A stretch of DNA of 64,000 bases from Pseudanabaena sp. PCC 6802 (GTDB taxonomy: Bacteria > Cyanobacteriota > Cyanobacteriia > Pseudanabaenales > Pseudanabaenaceae): contig NZ_KB235914.1 in the NCBI RefSeq assembly GCF_000332175.1, forward strand, positions 813,966 through 877,965. The letters run 5' to 3'. Below are positions 33,418 through 42,166 of this stretch, one piece after another. Under the pieces are notes generated by a model, which saw nothing but the letters and a program-made list of their open reading frames with translations, had not been told where the DNA came from and made no database searches. How positions within the stretch are numbered: position 1 is the first letter of the stretch; the number at the start of each line of letters is the position of its first letter. Made by a program: the position numbers and the translations under genes.

Positions 33418-35778
33418 ATGGCTAGTAATTGGCAATTAATTCCACCTGTAGAACCGCCAACCTGGTTAGTCGATCGCGCGGGTATCTATGCCGCCCAGTT
33501 ACTTTGGCAGCGGGGATGGCGCGATCGCGATCGCGTCGAAGCATTTCTCGATTGTGCAGCCTATACGCCCACAAGCGCGGTTGCCTTTGGTGCCGAGATG
33601 CAACAGGCAGTTAAGCGCATTAAACAAGCTTTCGAGCGCGATGAGAAGGTGTTGATTTGGGGTGACTTTGATGCGGATGGGATTACAGCTACATCCGTCT
33701 TGTGGGAAGGTTTGGGACAATTCTTTCCTCAGGAGCGCAGATTGTTTTATTACATCCCCGATCGCCTGGTGGCATCTCATGGATTATCGCAAGCGAGTAT
33801 CGAGCGACTGCACTCCGAACATAATTGCCAGTTAATTATTACCTGCGATACGGGCAGCACTAACCTGGATGAGATTATTTACGCGCGATCGCTTGGCATC
33901 GATCTCATCGTTACCGATCATCACACTTTGCCTGCCGAGCGCCCGCCTGTGGTAGCGATCGTCAATCCGCGCTATCTAGAACCTACTCACCCACTCTATC
34001 ATTTATCAGGCGTGGCAGTTGCTTTCAAACTAGTGGAAGCTTTGTATGAGGGGATGCCGATCGATCGCACCGCAGTGGAGCCTTTAGAGAATTTACTCGA
34101 TCTCGTCGCGATCGGTTTAGTGGCCGATCTGGTGCAGTTGGTGGGAGACTGCCGTTACCTGGCACAGAGGGGCATCGAGATTCTCCGCCAAAAACGCCGT
34201 CCCGGCATCAAGTCTCTATTAGAGCAGTGTAAAAAGGCTGGCGATCGCGCCATTGATATCAGTTTTGGTATCGCTCCCCGCATCAACTCCATCAGTCGCA
34301 TCTGGGGCGATGTCCGTAAGTGCGTAGAGTTACTCACCAGTCAGGATCCTGAGATTTGCCAGGAATTAGCAGAGCTAGCAGAGCTGGCCAATACCGAACG
34401 CAAAGCACTGCAAAGGCGCATATTAAGTCAGGTAGAGCAAAAGATCGATCGGGTCGATTTATCTACTACAGGGATTCTCGTCCTAGACGATCCCCAATGG
34501 CCGGTTGGGATTTTAGGATTAGTGGCGGGGCAGGTTGCCAGTACCTACAATCGTCCCACTATCCTCTGTAATAGCGAAGCTGAATTAGCTCGCGGTAGCG
34601 CCCGTTCTATCGCGGGCATCGATCTGTACGAACTGATTAAGGGGCAGGAACATCTGCTCGCAAGTTTTGGGGGACATCCACTTGCTGCTGGGTTTAGCCT
34701 GCCCACAGTCAATCTCTCGCTTCTGCGCGAAGCTCTCAACCATCGCTTTTGGCAACATAACGGTCAAATGCAAATCCACCCTCTAGAGATCGATTTGAAA
34801 CTGACAATTTCCGAACTCGGACAAAATCTATTTCGGCAGATCAAGCTACTCGAACCCTATGGCATGGGCAATCCCGCCCCTCGTTTTCTGATTTCCAACT
34901 GCCGCTTTGAGAATATCTTTAATGCCAATATCAAAACTTTTAAAGGGAAGAAGGTAGAATACATTCGCACAGAATTCGATCTAGTCGATCGCACGGGTAG
35001 AATCAAGGGCGACTGGTGGGGGCATTACAGCTACGAGTTACCCGCAGGTGAATGTAATGCAATCGTGGAATTAGTAGATAATCCCTCTAAACGAACTTAT
35101 ACAGTTCGTTTGATTGACTTTGTGGAATTAGCTGGCGATCGCGATAATTTAGAGAATAGTTTCAATCTCCCAGCTTATGCCAAGACGATTGCTACCCATC
35201 TCAGCATTCGCGAAGCAATTACCCACCAAGTCAAAATACTGGACTGGCGCGGTAAGTCGCAAACCGATTCCATCGATTCTATTGATATGAGTATTGATAT
35301 GAGTGAAGTCGTTATTTGCGATCGCTGTCCCACCAGTTGGCGCGAGATCGAGTACTGGCTCGGTCGAGCTTCGAGCCACCACAAGCCCTTAGTCCTGACA
35401 TACTCCCCACCCGAGCAAAGCAATGGTACGAAAGCCTGGCGTTTGCTCGTCGGGATTGCCAAATATCTCAGCCGCACGGGTAAGGCGATCTCCAGATCGC
35501 AACTGCGATCGCAACTCCATCTAGAAGATGCCGCATTGCAACTAGGACTGGACGCGATCGCCGCCTATGGTTGGCAAATCGCGCCAGATCGGCAAACTAA
35601 CCCATCGTTGCAAATGCAGTTTGTAGATACGGCAGCAACGTCTCAAGAAACGGCAATTTGTGCCACCCAAAAATTCATCAATGCCGTCAACGAACTATCA
35701 TTTCAACAGCGATACTTCGATCGACAATTATTAAGCCTTATAGCGGTTTATGCTATCACAGGCGAACAGTGCCATTAA
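33418..35778 (+). CDS. recJ: Single-stranded-DNA-specific exonuclease RecJ
   Basis: The 786-residue DHH-family 5'-3' exonuclease acts in recombination and repair. The DHH motifs are present: DFDADGITATSVL (I), ITCDTGS (II), LIVTDHHTLP (III) and the PRYL... region (IV), with DHHA1 GGHPLAAGFSL near 420. The C-terminal ~200 residues form an additional domain found in cyanobacterial RecJ (RTYTVRLIDFVELAG and beyond). ATG 33418 is preferred to the GTG at 33412. It ends 2 bp before the convergent next gene. Confidence 0.95.
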   Translation: MASNWQLIPPVEPPTWLVDRAGIYAAQLLWQRGWRDRDRVEAFLDCAAYTPTSAVAFGAEMQQAVKRIKQAFERDEKVLIWGDFDADGITATSVLWEGLGQFFPQERRLFYYIPDRLVASHGLSQASIERLHSEHNCQLIITCDTGSTNLDEIIYARSLGIDLIVTDHHTLPAERPPVVAIVNPRYLEPTHPLYHLSGVAVAFKLVEALYEGMPIDRTAVEPLENLLDLVAIGLVADLVQLVGDCRYLAQRGIEILRQKRRPGIKSLLEQCKKAGDRAIDISFGIAPRINSISRIWGDVRKCVELLTSQDPEICQELAELAELANTERKALQRRILSQVEQKIDRVDLSTTGILVLDDPQWPVGILGLVAGQVASTYNRPTILCNSEAELARGSARSIAGIDLYELIKGQEHLLASFGGHPLAAGFSLPTVNLSLLREALNHRFWQHNGQMQIHPLEIDLKLTISELGQNLFRQIKLLEPYGMGNPAPRFLISNCRFENIFNANIKTFKGKKVEYIRTEFDLVDRTGRIKGDWWGHYSYELPAGECNAIVELVDNPSKRTYTVRLIDFVELAGDRDNLENSFNLPAYAKTIATHLSIREAITHQVKILDWRGKSQTDSIDSIDMSIDMSEVVICDRCPTSWREIEYWLGRASSHHKPLVLTYSPPEQSNGTKAWRLLVGIAKYLSRTGKAISRSQLRSQLHLEDAALQLGLDAIAAYGWQIAPDRQTNPSLQMQFVDTAATSQETAICATQKFINAVNELSFQQRYFDRQLLSLIAVYAITGEQCH

Positions 35779-35780
35779 AA

Positions 35781-36203
35781 TTACCTAAAACGTCCCATGA
35801 TTAAGGCTCTCACATTTTGCTGCATCTGTTTTCGTTGCGTTGGTGTCAGTTCGTTTGCAATTTGTTGATATGTCGATCGCAAGATCGGCCCGATCTGACT
35901 TTTCTGGTCGCTGGAAAGATTGAGTTCGCCGATCGCAGTTCGTAAGTCCTCGTTATTACCGATCGCATTTAATACAGTTGTTTTCTGGTCTGGTGTGAGA
36001 ATATTACTCAGTTGAACGATCGCGTTTTGACGAATCTGCTGTATTTTTTCCTGCTGTGCGGAAGTGAGTTGGATACCTTTGAGAGCTGGATATGTCTGGG
36101 CAATCCTATTGGAATTGGCTTGTACTACTGGTACAGGATGAATAGCGACAGTAACAGCAGTAGCGGCAGTGGCGATTGCTAGGAGCATCAGGTTCAGGTT
36201 CAT
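35781..36203 (-). CDS. Exported Spy/CpxP-like helical protein
   Basis: The 140 residues start with a signal peptide (MNLNLMLLAIATAATAVTVA, cleavage near VVQANS). The mature part repeats LTSAQQEKIQQIRQNAIVQL, LSSDQKSQIGPILRSTYQQI and LTPTQRKQMQQNVRALI, an LTxxQ-type helical pattern like the periplasmic Spy/CpxP chaperones. Family membership is by pattern only. Periplasmic location is likely. Confidence 0.7.
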   Translation of the reverse strand: MNLNLMLLAIATAATAVTVAIHPVPVVQANSNRIAQTYPALKGIQLTSAQQEKIQQIRQNAIVQLSNILTPDQKTTVLNAIGNNEDLRTAIGELNLSSDQKSQIGPILRSTYQQIANELTPTQRKQMQQNVRALIMGRFR

Positions 36204-36333
36204 AAGGTCTACAGATGATGAGTAATTGATAGCCTTATGGTAGAAGTTGTGCAGAGCGATCGCATGAGTCGAAGGTCACGAAATTAACCATGACGTTTGT
36301 CATATCGCGCTCCTATAGGGCATTATCTATTAT

Positions 36334-36804
36334 CTAATATGGACGACCGTCTTTGTGTGTCATCTTCCATACGCCATTTGTTAGTTGGGTGGCTTTGAGG
36401 TCGTCGTTGGGATATTCAACTTCATCTCCTTCCGCGCGATCGCCGATTTCAAGATATGTCACTTCTTCATTAGATCGATTAACAAGGTGATGAGCCACGC
36501 CCGTACCTGCTTTAAAGCCATAACAGTCGCCAGGATTCAAAACGAATTCCTCTTCTCCTAGAATCAACGTTGGAGTTCCTTCGAGAACGAAGATGAATTC
36601 ATCTTGCTTTGAGTGACTGTGAGCCAGAGCGGACATTGCACCTGGAGAAAGATGAGTCAAATTGACTCCAAAATTAGTCAGACCGAAGACATCACCCAGT
36701 TTGCGTTTCAGTCGTCCTTTGACTGATGAAGCATACGGCTCTGGATATATCGTCTTGCCCATTGGCGCTGCAATAGATGTTGCTGAAATTGGCGATCGCT
36801 TCAT
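36334..36804 (-). CDS. Cupin-domain protein
   Basis: The 156-residue single cupin has motif 1 HSHSKQDEFIFVLEGTPTLI and motif 2 PGDCYGFKAGTGVAHHLVNR, supplying two or three histidines and a glutamate for a metal. The start MKRSPISATSIAAPMGKTIY is plausible. Substrate unknown; similar proteins are annotated as transcriptional-regulator-like cupins without DNA-binding domain. Confidence 0.88.
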   Translation of the reverse strand: MKRSPISATSIAAPMGKTIYPEPYASSVKGRLKRKLGDVFGLTNFGVNLTHLSPGAMSALAHSHSKQDEFIFVLEGTPTLILGEEEFVLNPGDCYGFKAGTGVAHHLVNRSNEEVTYLEIGDRAEGDEVEYPNDDLKATQLTNGVWKMTHKDGRPY

Positions 36805-36914
36805 AATATCCTCTCAATTCGCCGCTCAAAGGACGGATTTGGTGGGCGCAAACCATTGTAGCTTAACTAAGAAGACCGAGCCGTTTTGCTGCAACGCGAT
36901 CCTGAGCGCGATCG

Positions 36915-37424
36915 CTATTCGCATTCCTTGAACTCTGGCCTATACTTTACCGTTCCACTATATCCTTCCAGCGCGCCATTTTCCAACTCCAGTAGCATGA
37001 ACACCTCATCCGGTACTGCGTACTCGCATCCAAACCCTTTCTTTTTGGCTGGTACGAATCCAAACCGGGGATAGTACTCCGGATGTCCCAGCACGACAAC
37101 AGCTTTGCTACCCAACTTAGCGCACTCGTTTAAGCCATGTCGAACCAGCAACGACCCAACTCCTTGCCGCTGGCGCTCGGGAACCACTGCCAGTGGCGCT
37201 AACCCCAAAACGAGTAAATCGTCTGGGCAATTTCCTGCGATCGTGACTGGACTAAAGAAAATGTGTCCGATAATTTGTTCGGATTCCACAGCAACAAATG
37301 AAAGCGTAGATACAGAACCTCGCAAGCGATCGACTAAGTTCGCTTCGCTTTCTCGCCCAAACGCGGCAATATTAACTTTGCGAACGGCATCTACATCTTC
37401 TGGTTTCTCAACTCGAACTTCCAT
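36915..37424 (-). CDS. GNAT-family N-acetyltransferase
   Basis: The product has 169 residues from ATG 37424 (MEVRVEKPEDVDAVRKVNIA). The frame is open to 37487, but the first 21 residues lack family similarity. The acetyl-CoA motif is VVPERQRQGVGSLLVRHGLN and the C-terminal ALEGYSGTVKYRPEFKE is usual in the COG3153-type putative acetyltransferases (YhbS-like). Substrate unknown. Confidence 0.88.
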   Translation of the reverse strand: MEVRVEKPEDVDAVRKVNIAAFGRESEANLVDRLRGSVSTLSFVAVESEQIIGHIFFSPVTIAGNCPDDLLVLGLAPLAVVPERQRQGVGSLLVRHGLNECAKLGSKAVVVLGHPEYYPRFGFVPAKKKGFGCEYAVPDEVFMLLELENGALEGYSGTVKYRPEFKECE

Positions 37425-37798
37425 ACTTACTATTTCCCCAGACTTGAAAAATTTACCGACTTTTGAGAGGCGATCGGCAAAAGTCAACGAATTCCAATTA
37501 ACATCATTTAAGAAGCTGGTTAAGTTAACCTCTTAGTCTTGTCTGCATCTTCAAAACGTATATGACAGGTTAATAAATTGCCATAGTTGTTGCGGAAATT
37601 TAACATTTGGTAAAGATTTTCTTAAGAGAAACCATGATTTTCTGACATAGGGATCGCGATCGCGCTATGGTCTCGATATAAAACTTGAGCCTATTGAGCT
37701 GATGGCATATTGGTGTGTATGGGGTGCTTTCAGCAGGAATTAAGGTCAGTCAGCCTGCGATGGGCTCAACCTATTTTTCCCAAGGAGGGATCGATATT
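37425..37798. other. Intergenic region upstream of the EF-G-like gene
   Basis: The 374 bp between divergent genes hold no convincing gene. GGTTAAGTTAACC near 37516 is a 13-nt palindrome and could be an operator. CATAGGGATCGCGATCGCGCTATG near 37646 is a HIP1-centred inverted repeat. AAGGAGG lies 12 nt before the ATG at 37799. A frame open from 37715 has no homologous sequence before 37799. Confidence 0.45.
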
Positions 37799-39847
37799 AT
37801 GAACCAAAAAGGTATCTCGGGTTCGCGAAACGTGGCAATCGTCGGACCCTACTTAAGTGGGAAAACCACACTTTTGGAGAGTTTGTTATCTGTTACAGGT
37901 ACGATTTCTCGCAAGGGGCGCATTTCAGATCGCAATACCGTTGGCGATAGTTCCCCCGAAGCCCGCGATCGCTCCATGACGGTTGAAATCAACACTGCGG
38001 TTCTGGAATATGAGGGTATTAACTTTACATTTCTAGACTGCCCTGGCTCCGTTGAGTTTGCTCAGGAAACCTACAATGCCCTGGTAGGAGTAGATGCCGC
38101 CATCGTCGTCTGCGAACCAGATAGCGATCGCGTTCTCACCTTAGCACCTCTATTCAAGTTTTTAGATGATTGGGAGATCCCCCATCTAGTTTTTATCAAC
38201 AAGATGGATCGTGCCAATGCTGCCTTTATGGACGTGCTAAACGCCCTGAAAACGGTTTCTTCTCGTCCTTTAGTTCCGCATCAATATCCCATTAGCCAGT
38301 CAGGTCAGGTAACTGGCTTTATCGATTTGGTAACCGAGCAGGCGTATCAATATCACTCTGGCGCTCCAGCCGATCCCATTCCCTTCCCTGAAGCTTTAAA
38401 AGAGCAGGAGCAAGCTGCTCGAACTGAAATGCTAGAAGCTCTCGCTGATTTTGACGACCACCTGCTGGAAGAGCTACTAGAAGAAATTACCCCTCCCGAA
38501 GAAGAAATTATCCAGGATCTGAAGATGGAATTGGGAGCCGATCTAATCGTCCCAGTCTTCATTGGTATGGCCGAGCAGGACTATGGCGCTCGTCCCTTAC
38601 TGGCAGCCCTACTGCGCGAAGCTCCCGAACCTGAAGTTACGGCTGAACGACGCAAGCTTGGCAGTAAGAGCCAAACCCCAATCGCCCAAGTGCTTAAAAC
38701 CTATTCCAATCCTCAGGGTGGCAAGCTCTCGTTGGTAAGGGTCTGGCAAGGGACTCTATCGGATGGAGCGACGATTAATGGCAGTCGGATCAGCGGCATG
38801 TATCGGCTGTTAGGCGCTCAGACCATACCCACACCGCAAGCATCCGCTGGGGACATTGTTGCCCTGGGTCGTCTGGAAGGCGTTAAAACTGGCGATACGC
38901 TCGGTCTTGAGCCTAGTAGCCCCGAGCTGCTTAGAGCGGACAAAATCGCCCCGGTGTTTGCCCTTGCCATTACTCCAGTCAATCGCAACGATGAAGTCAA
39001 GCTGAGCGGTGCTATGAGTAAGCTGCTGGAAGAAGACCCCTCACTCTATTGGGAACAACATGGCGACACCCGCGAGATTATTCTCTGGGGCCAGGGAGAA
39101 ATTCACCTTCAGGTTGCCTTAGATCGACTGCATCGCAAGTACAACCTTCACATGTCCACCCACTTGCCACAGGTTCCCTATAAAGAAACCATTCGTAAAT
39201 CTTCCTCATCTCACGGTCGCTATAAGCACCAATCCGGTGGGCACGGGCAATTTGGCGATGTCTATCTCGATATCAAACCCATGCCGCGCGGCGAAGGCAT
39301 CAGCTTCCAAGAAACAATTGTGGGCGGCGTAGTTCCCAGGCAATACATTCCTGGAGTAGAAACAGGGGTGCGCGAGTACTTGACACATGGGCCGTTGGGA
39401 TTCCCCGTAGTGGATGTCTCTGTGACATTAACCAATGGGTCTTATCACTCGGTGGACAGCTCAGAGCAGGCATTTAAGCAGGCAGCACGGCTAGCTATGC
39501 AAGAGGGTATGAGTAAGTGCGAACCGACCTTACTAGAACCGATCGCTCAGATCGAGATTTCCATTCCCAGCGACTATACTCCCAAGGCTTTGCGCCTGAT
39601 TAGCGGTCGTCGCGGTCAGGTACTGGGCTACGATGCCAAACAGGATTGGCATGGTTGGGATCGGGTTTTAGCCTATCTGCCGCAGGCAGAAATGCACGAT
39701 CTAATTGTGGAGTTGCGATCGCTAACTATGGGAGTGGGATTTTTCCATTGGGAATTCCATCATCTCCAGGAGGTGCCTGAAAAGCTCGCAGAGCGGGTGC
39801 TAACAACTAGCAACGCACCTACAAGTAACGGCAAGAACCACAAATAG
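37799..39847 (+). CDS. Elongation factor G-like GTPase (diverged paralogue)
   Basis: The 682-residue five-domain translational GTPase has P-loop GPYLSGKT, DCPG and INKMD. Domain II has GTLSDGATINGSRI, and domain IV/V has GHGQFGDVYLDIKP, EPIAQIEISIPSDY, RRGQVLGYD. It is about 15 residues shorter than canonical FusA, and the switch I signature usually RGITI reads RSMTVE. Together with the absence of rpsL/rpsG/tufA neighbours, this marks it as the EF-G-like paralogue of cyanobacteria, not the essential FusA. It may act in ribosome recycling or stress translation (inference). Confidence 0.85.
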   Translation: MNQKGISGSRNVAIVGPYLSGKTTLLESLLSVTGTISRKGRISDRNTVGDSSPEARDRSMTVEINTAVLEYEGINFTFLDCPGSVEFAQETYNALVGVDAAIVVCEPDSDRVLTLAPLFKFLDDWEIPHLVFINKMDRANAAFMDVLNALKTVSSRPLVPHQYPISQSGQVTGFIDLVTEQAYQYHSGAPADPIPFPEALKEQEQAARTEMLEALADFDDHLLEELLEEITPPEEEIIQDLKMELGADLIVPVFIGMAEQDYGARPLLAALLREAPEPEVTAERRKLGSKSQTPIAQVLKTYSNPQGGKLSLVRVWQGTLSDGATINGSRISGMYRLLGAQTIPTPQASAGDIVALGRLEGVKTGDTLGLEPSSPELLRADKIAPVFALAITPVNRNDEVKLSGAMSKLLEEDPSLYWEQHGDTREIILWGQGEIHLQVALDRLHRKYNLHMSTHLPQVPYKETIRKSSSSHGRYKHQSGGHGQFGDVYLDIKPMPRGEGISFQETIVGGVVPRQYIPGVETGVREYLTHGPLGFPVVDVSVTLTNGSYHSVDSSEQAFKQAARLAMQEGMSKCEPTLLEPIAQIEISIPSDYTPKALRLISGRRGQVLGYDAKQDWHGWDRVLAYLPQAEMHDLIVELRSLTMGVGFFHWEFHHLQEVPEKLAERVLTTSNAPTSNGKNHK

Positions 39848-39936
39848 GTAGATTTCTTCTCGCAAGCGCCATATCTGCCATCCTAGGAGCAGTGCCCCGT
39901 GCCTGCCCTGAATCTATCGGGGTTATATCCTAAAAG

Positions 39937-39963
39937 GTCGCGATCGCGTTTTGCGATCGCGAC
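39937..39963. repeat. HIP1-based hairpin upstream of fabD
   Basis: GTCGCGATCGC (39937-39947) and GCGATCGCGAC (39953-39963) form an 11-bp stem with a GTTTT loop. Each arm contains a GCGATCGC octamer. It may terminate the EF-G-like gene or simply be two adjacent HIP1 sites. Confidence 0.6.
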
Positions 39964-40032
39964 ACCATTCTGCGGTAACGTGAGATCCGTGCGTTTATGT
40001 TTTTACGATCGGAATCGTTTGACAGTCACTTT

Positions 40033-40917
40033 ATGAAAACAGCGTGGGTATTTCCAGGACAAGGTTCGCAAGCCGTAGGTATGGGCATGGACTTGCTAGA
40101 GGTAGGGCAGGATAAGTTTGCCAAAGCCGCAGAAATTTTAGGGTGGTCGATCGCCGAAAAGTGTCAGGGCGACATTGCCGAATTATCGCAGACAGAATAC
40201 ACGCAGCCTTGTCTTTATACGATCTCCGCCATTCTGAGCGATCTGCTCAAAGCCAAAGGCTATACACCTGATGTGGTGGCTGGACATAGCCTGGGCGAAT
40301 ATTCTGCCCTCTACAGTGCTGGCGTATTTGACTTTGCTACTGGTTTAGAGTTAGTCAAGCAGCGATCGCTGCTGATGTCAGGCGCGAGCGGTGGTGCCAT
40401 GACTGCCCTGATCGGGTTCGATCGCGCTGCTTTAGAAGACCTGATTGCCAATACGCCGGATGTGGTACTTGCCAATGACAACAGCGACGGACAGGTAGTA
40501 ATTTCTGGAACAGTTGAGGCAGTGCAAAGCGTCTGCGGGCAAATTAAAGTCAAAAAGGCAATGCCCCTAGCAGTGAGTGGCGCATTTCACTCGCCATTGA
40601 TGGCAGAGGCTGCCGCGAAATTTGCCGATATCCTCGCCCAAATTCAGTTTCGGGATGCCCAGATCCCGGTATTATCCAACGTCGAACCAACTGATGCCAC
40701 GACTTCAGCACAAACCCTGCGCGATCGCCTCAGCGTCCAAATTACCTCTCCCGTGCGTTGGCGCGAAATAAGCTTGTATCTAGGTGAATCTGGTTGCGAA
40801 CGAGCGATCGAGGTCGGCGCTGGCAAAGTGCTTACGGGATTGCTAAAGCGGACTGCACCAAATTTGCAATTGGCGAATATCAGCAATCTAGAGCAACTCA
40901 ATGAGTTAGTTCGCTAA
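40033..40917 (+). CDS. fabD: Malonyl-CoA:ACP transacylase
   Basis: The product has 294 residues from ATG 40033 (MKTAWVFPGQGSQAVGMG). The upstream ATG at 39997 adds 12 residues without similarity. The active-site serine is in GHSLGEYSAL (about 91), the partner histidine in GAFHSPLM (about 200), with GQGSQ forming the oxyanion region. It loads malonate onto ACP for fatty acid synthesis. Other fab genes are not adjacent. Full length. Confidence 0.95.
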   Translation: MKTAWVFPGQGSQAVGMGMDLLEVGQDKFAKAAEILGWSIAEKCQGDIAELSQTEYTQPCLYTISAILSDLLKAKGYTPDVVAGHSLGEYSALYSAGVFDFATGLELVKQRSLLMSGASGGAMTALIGFDRAALEDLIANTPDVVLANDNSDGQVVISGTVEAVQSVCGQIKVKKAMPLAVSGAFHSPLMAEAAAKFADILAQIQFRDAQIPVLSNVEPTDATTSAQTLRDRLSVQITSPVRWREISLYLGESGCERAIEVGAGKVLTGLLKRTAPNLQLANISNLEQLNELVR

Positions 40918-40939
40918 ACCTAATCTCAATAAATCCAGT

Positions 40940-41017
40940 TATAGCCGTAGACAGATCTGTTAGGACAGGGGGTGTGGGGGCTGCGCCCCAATCCTAAGCC
41001 TGTTGGCTATAGCTATA
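40940..41017. repeat. TATAG-ended palindromic repeat, family A, copy 2
   Basis: It reads TATAGCCGTAGACAGATCTG at one end and CTAAGCCTGTTGGCTATAGC at the other, the reverse orientation of the copy at 26921-27024, with a shortened interior (ACAGGGGGTGTGGGGGCTGC). It lies between fabD and the convergent next gene. Confidence 0.8.
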
Positions 41018-41018
41018 T

Positions 41019-41624
41019 TTAAGCTTTTTGTAGAGCCATTTCTACCAGGATGCCAGTTATTTTGGAAACCTCATTTATGTAGTACGAATCGAGATCGATA
41101 TAAGCTTTATTCTCTGCTAACTTCATAAATTTCCATTCGTCCCCAGTGGTAACAGCACCATAAATTGACGATATATTCGCGGTTTCTTTCTCATTATAAA
41201 TTTGGGCTGCATACATTTCAGCTATGCACTGACCAATTCCAGAAATGATATTTTCATTTTTTGCCTCAACAATCGTAATGACGGGTGTTTCCAAATATAG
41301 TTGTTCCGGCGAACTACTGATAATGTAATCGCAAAATCCTGTGAGTCCTTTTTCTTTATCGACATTGAAGTCAATGCCCGAGAACAAACTTACTTCGTCG
41401 GATAATTTATCTTTGACTTCAAGCAAAATATTAATAATAATTAATTCCGAGCGGGCTTTTTCTGTATTAATGGCAAGGGCTAAAGGGACGTTGCGCTTTA
41501 ATGTTTGACTGAGGCGATCGCTTATTTCCAGAGCTTTAATCGCCGAAAAAAGAGACAAATTTTCAACGGTCTGCAAACCAAAATCTGACTTGATTCTTTT
41601 AAGAGTGAAATCACTGTAAGCCAT
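41019..41624 (-). CDS. Conserved protein with a PD-(D/E)XK-like motif
   Basis: The 201 residues have no named domain that I recognise. TGFCDYIISSS followed 17-20 residues later by ITIVEAKNENI has the D...(E/V)EAK arrangement of PD-(D/E)XK nucleases, after a helix that could supply the first acid (KARSELIIINILLEV). The latter half is helical (IGQCIAEMYAAQIYNEKETA). Similar stand-alone proteins are common in cyanobacteria. Nuclease activity is an inference from the motif alone. Confidence 0.65.
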   Translation of the reverse strand: MAYSDFTLKRIKSDFGLQTVENLSLFSAIKALEISDRLSQTLKRNVPLALAINTEKARSELIIINILLEVKDKLSDEVSLFSGIDFNVDKEKGLTGFCDYIISSSPEQLYLETPVITIVEAKNENIISGIGQCIAEMYAAQIYNEKETANISSIYGAVTTGDEWKFMKLAENKAYIDLDSYYINEVSKITGILVEMALQKA

Positions 41625-41635
41625 AGATTTGCAGG

Positions 41636-42016
41636 TTAAAACTCAACTTGCTTTAGATCCGGTCTGAGGTGTTTGGCTCCATTTAGATAAACGTGCTGAA
41701 TGGCTTCTTGCTCTAGGGGGGTATTGATGTGCAAAATTACCCGGATGCAATGGGGTAGGTCGCCCTCAACGTGCATGTGCTGGACATCAAGCAAGGGTAC
41801 GTGCTCCCAATGGGGACGCGATCGCGCAACTTTGGCAGGGAAGATCGCGTCGATATCCGGCGTGACCGAGAAAGTAGCGCTCGCAATATCCTTGGGGTCA
41901 ATTTGATTGCTAGCTTCCAGTGCTGCCATCAGTTCCAGCACTGCTTCCTCAACAGCCGCCACTGAATTTTCCGCTACTGTTGTCGCTCCACGAACGCCAC
42001 GAATACGCCATCCCAC
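41636..42016 (-). CDS. aroH: AroH-type monofunctional chorismate mutase
   Basis: The 126-residue trimeric-type chorismate mutase converts chorismate to prephenate for phenylalanine and tyrosine. It has the N-terminal RGVRGATTV with its arginine, PDIDAIFPAKVAR, and the active-site segment MHVEGDLPHCIRV (glutamate and arginine). Length matches the Bacillus AroH class. It stops 11 bp before the conserved protein, possibly co-transcribed. Confidence 0.93.
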   Translation of the reverse strand: MGWRIRGVRGATTVAENSVAAVEEAVLELMAALEASNQIDPKDIASATFSVTPDIDAIFPAKVARSRPHWEHVPLLDVQHMHVEGDLPHCIRVILHINTPLEQEAIQHVYLNGAKHLRPDLKQVEF

Positions 42017-42166
42017 GCTACATCACCATTGACTCAAGTTAACCTGACTCCAACGATCATAATATTTAGTTACACCGTTAGGATCGGTTTTTGCGATCGC
42101 TTTATAGTAAGTTTGTATGGGTACTTAGTACTACAAGCTATTCACACTGCGCAATTGACACTAACT

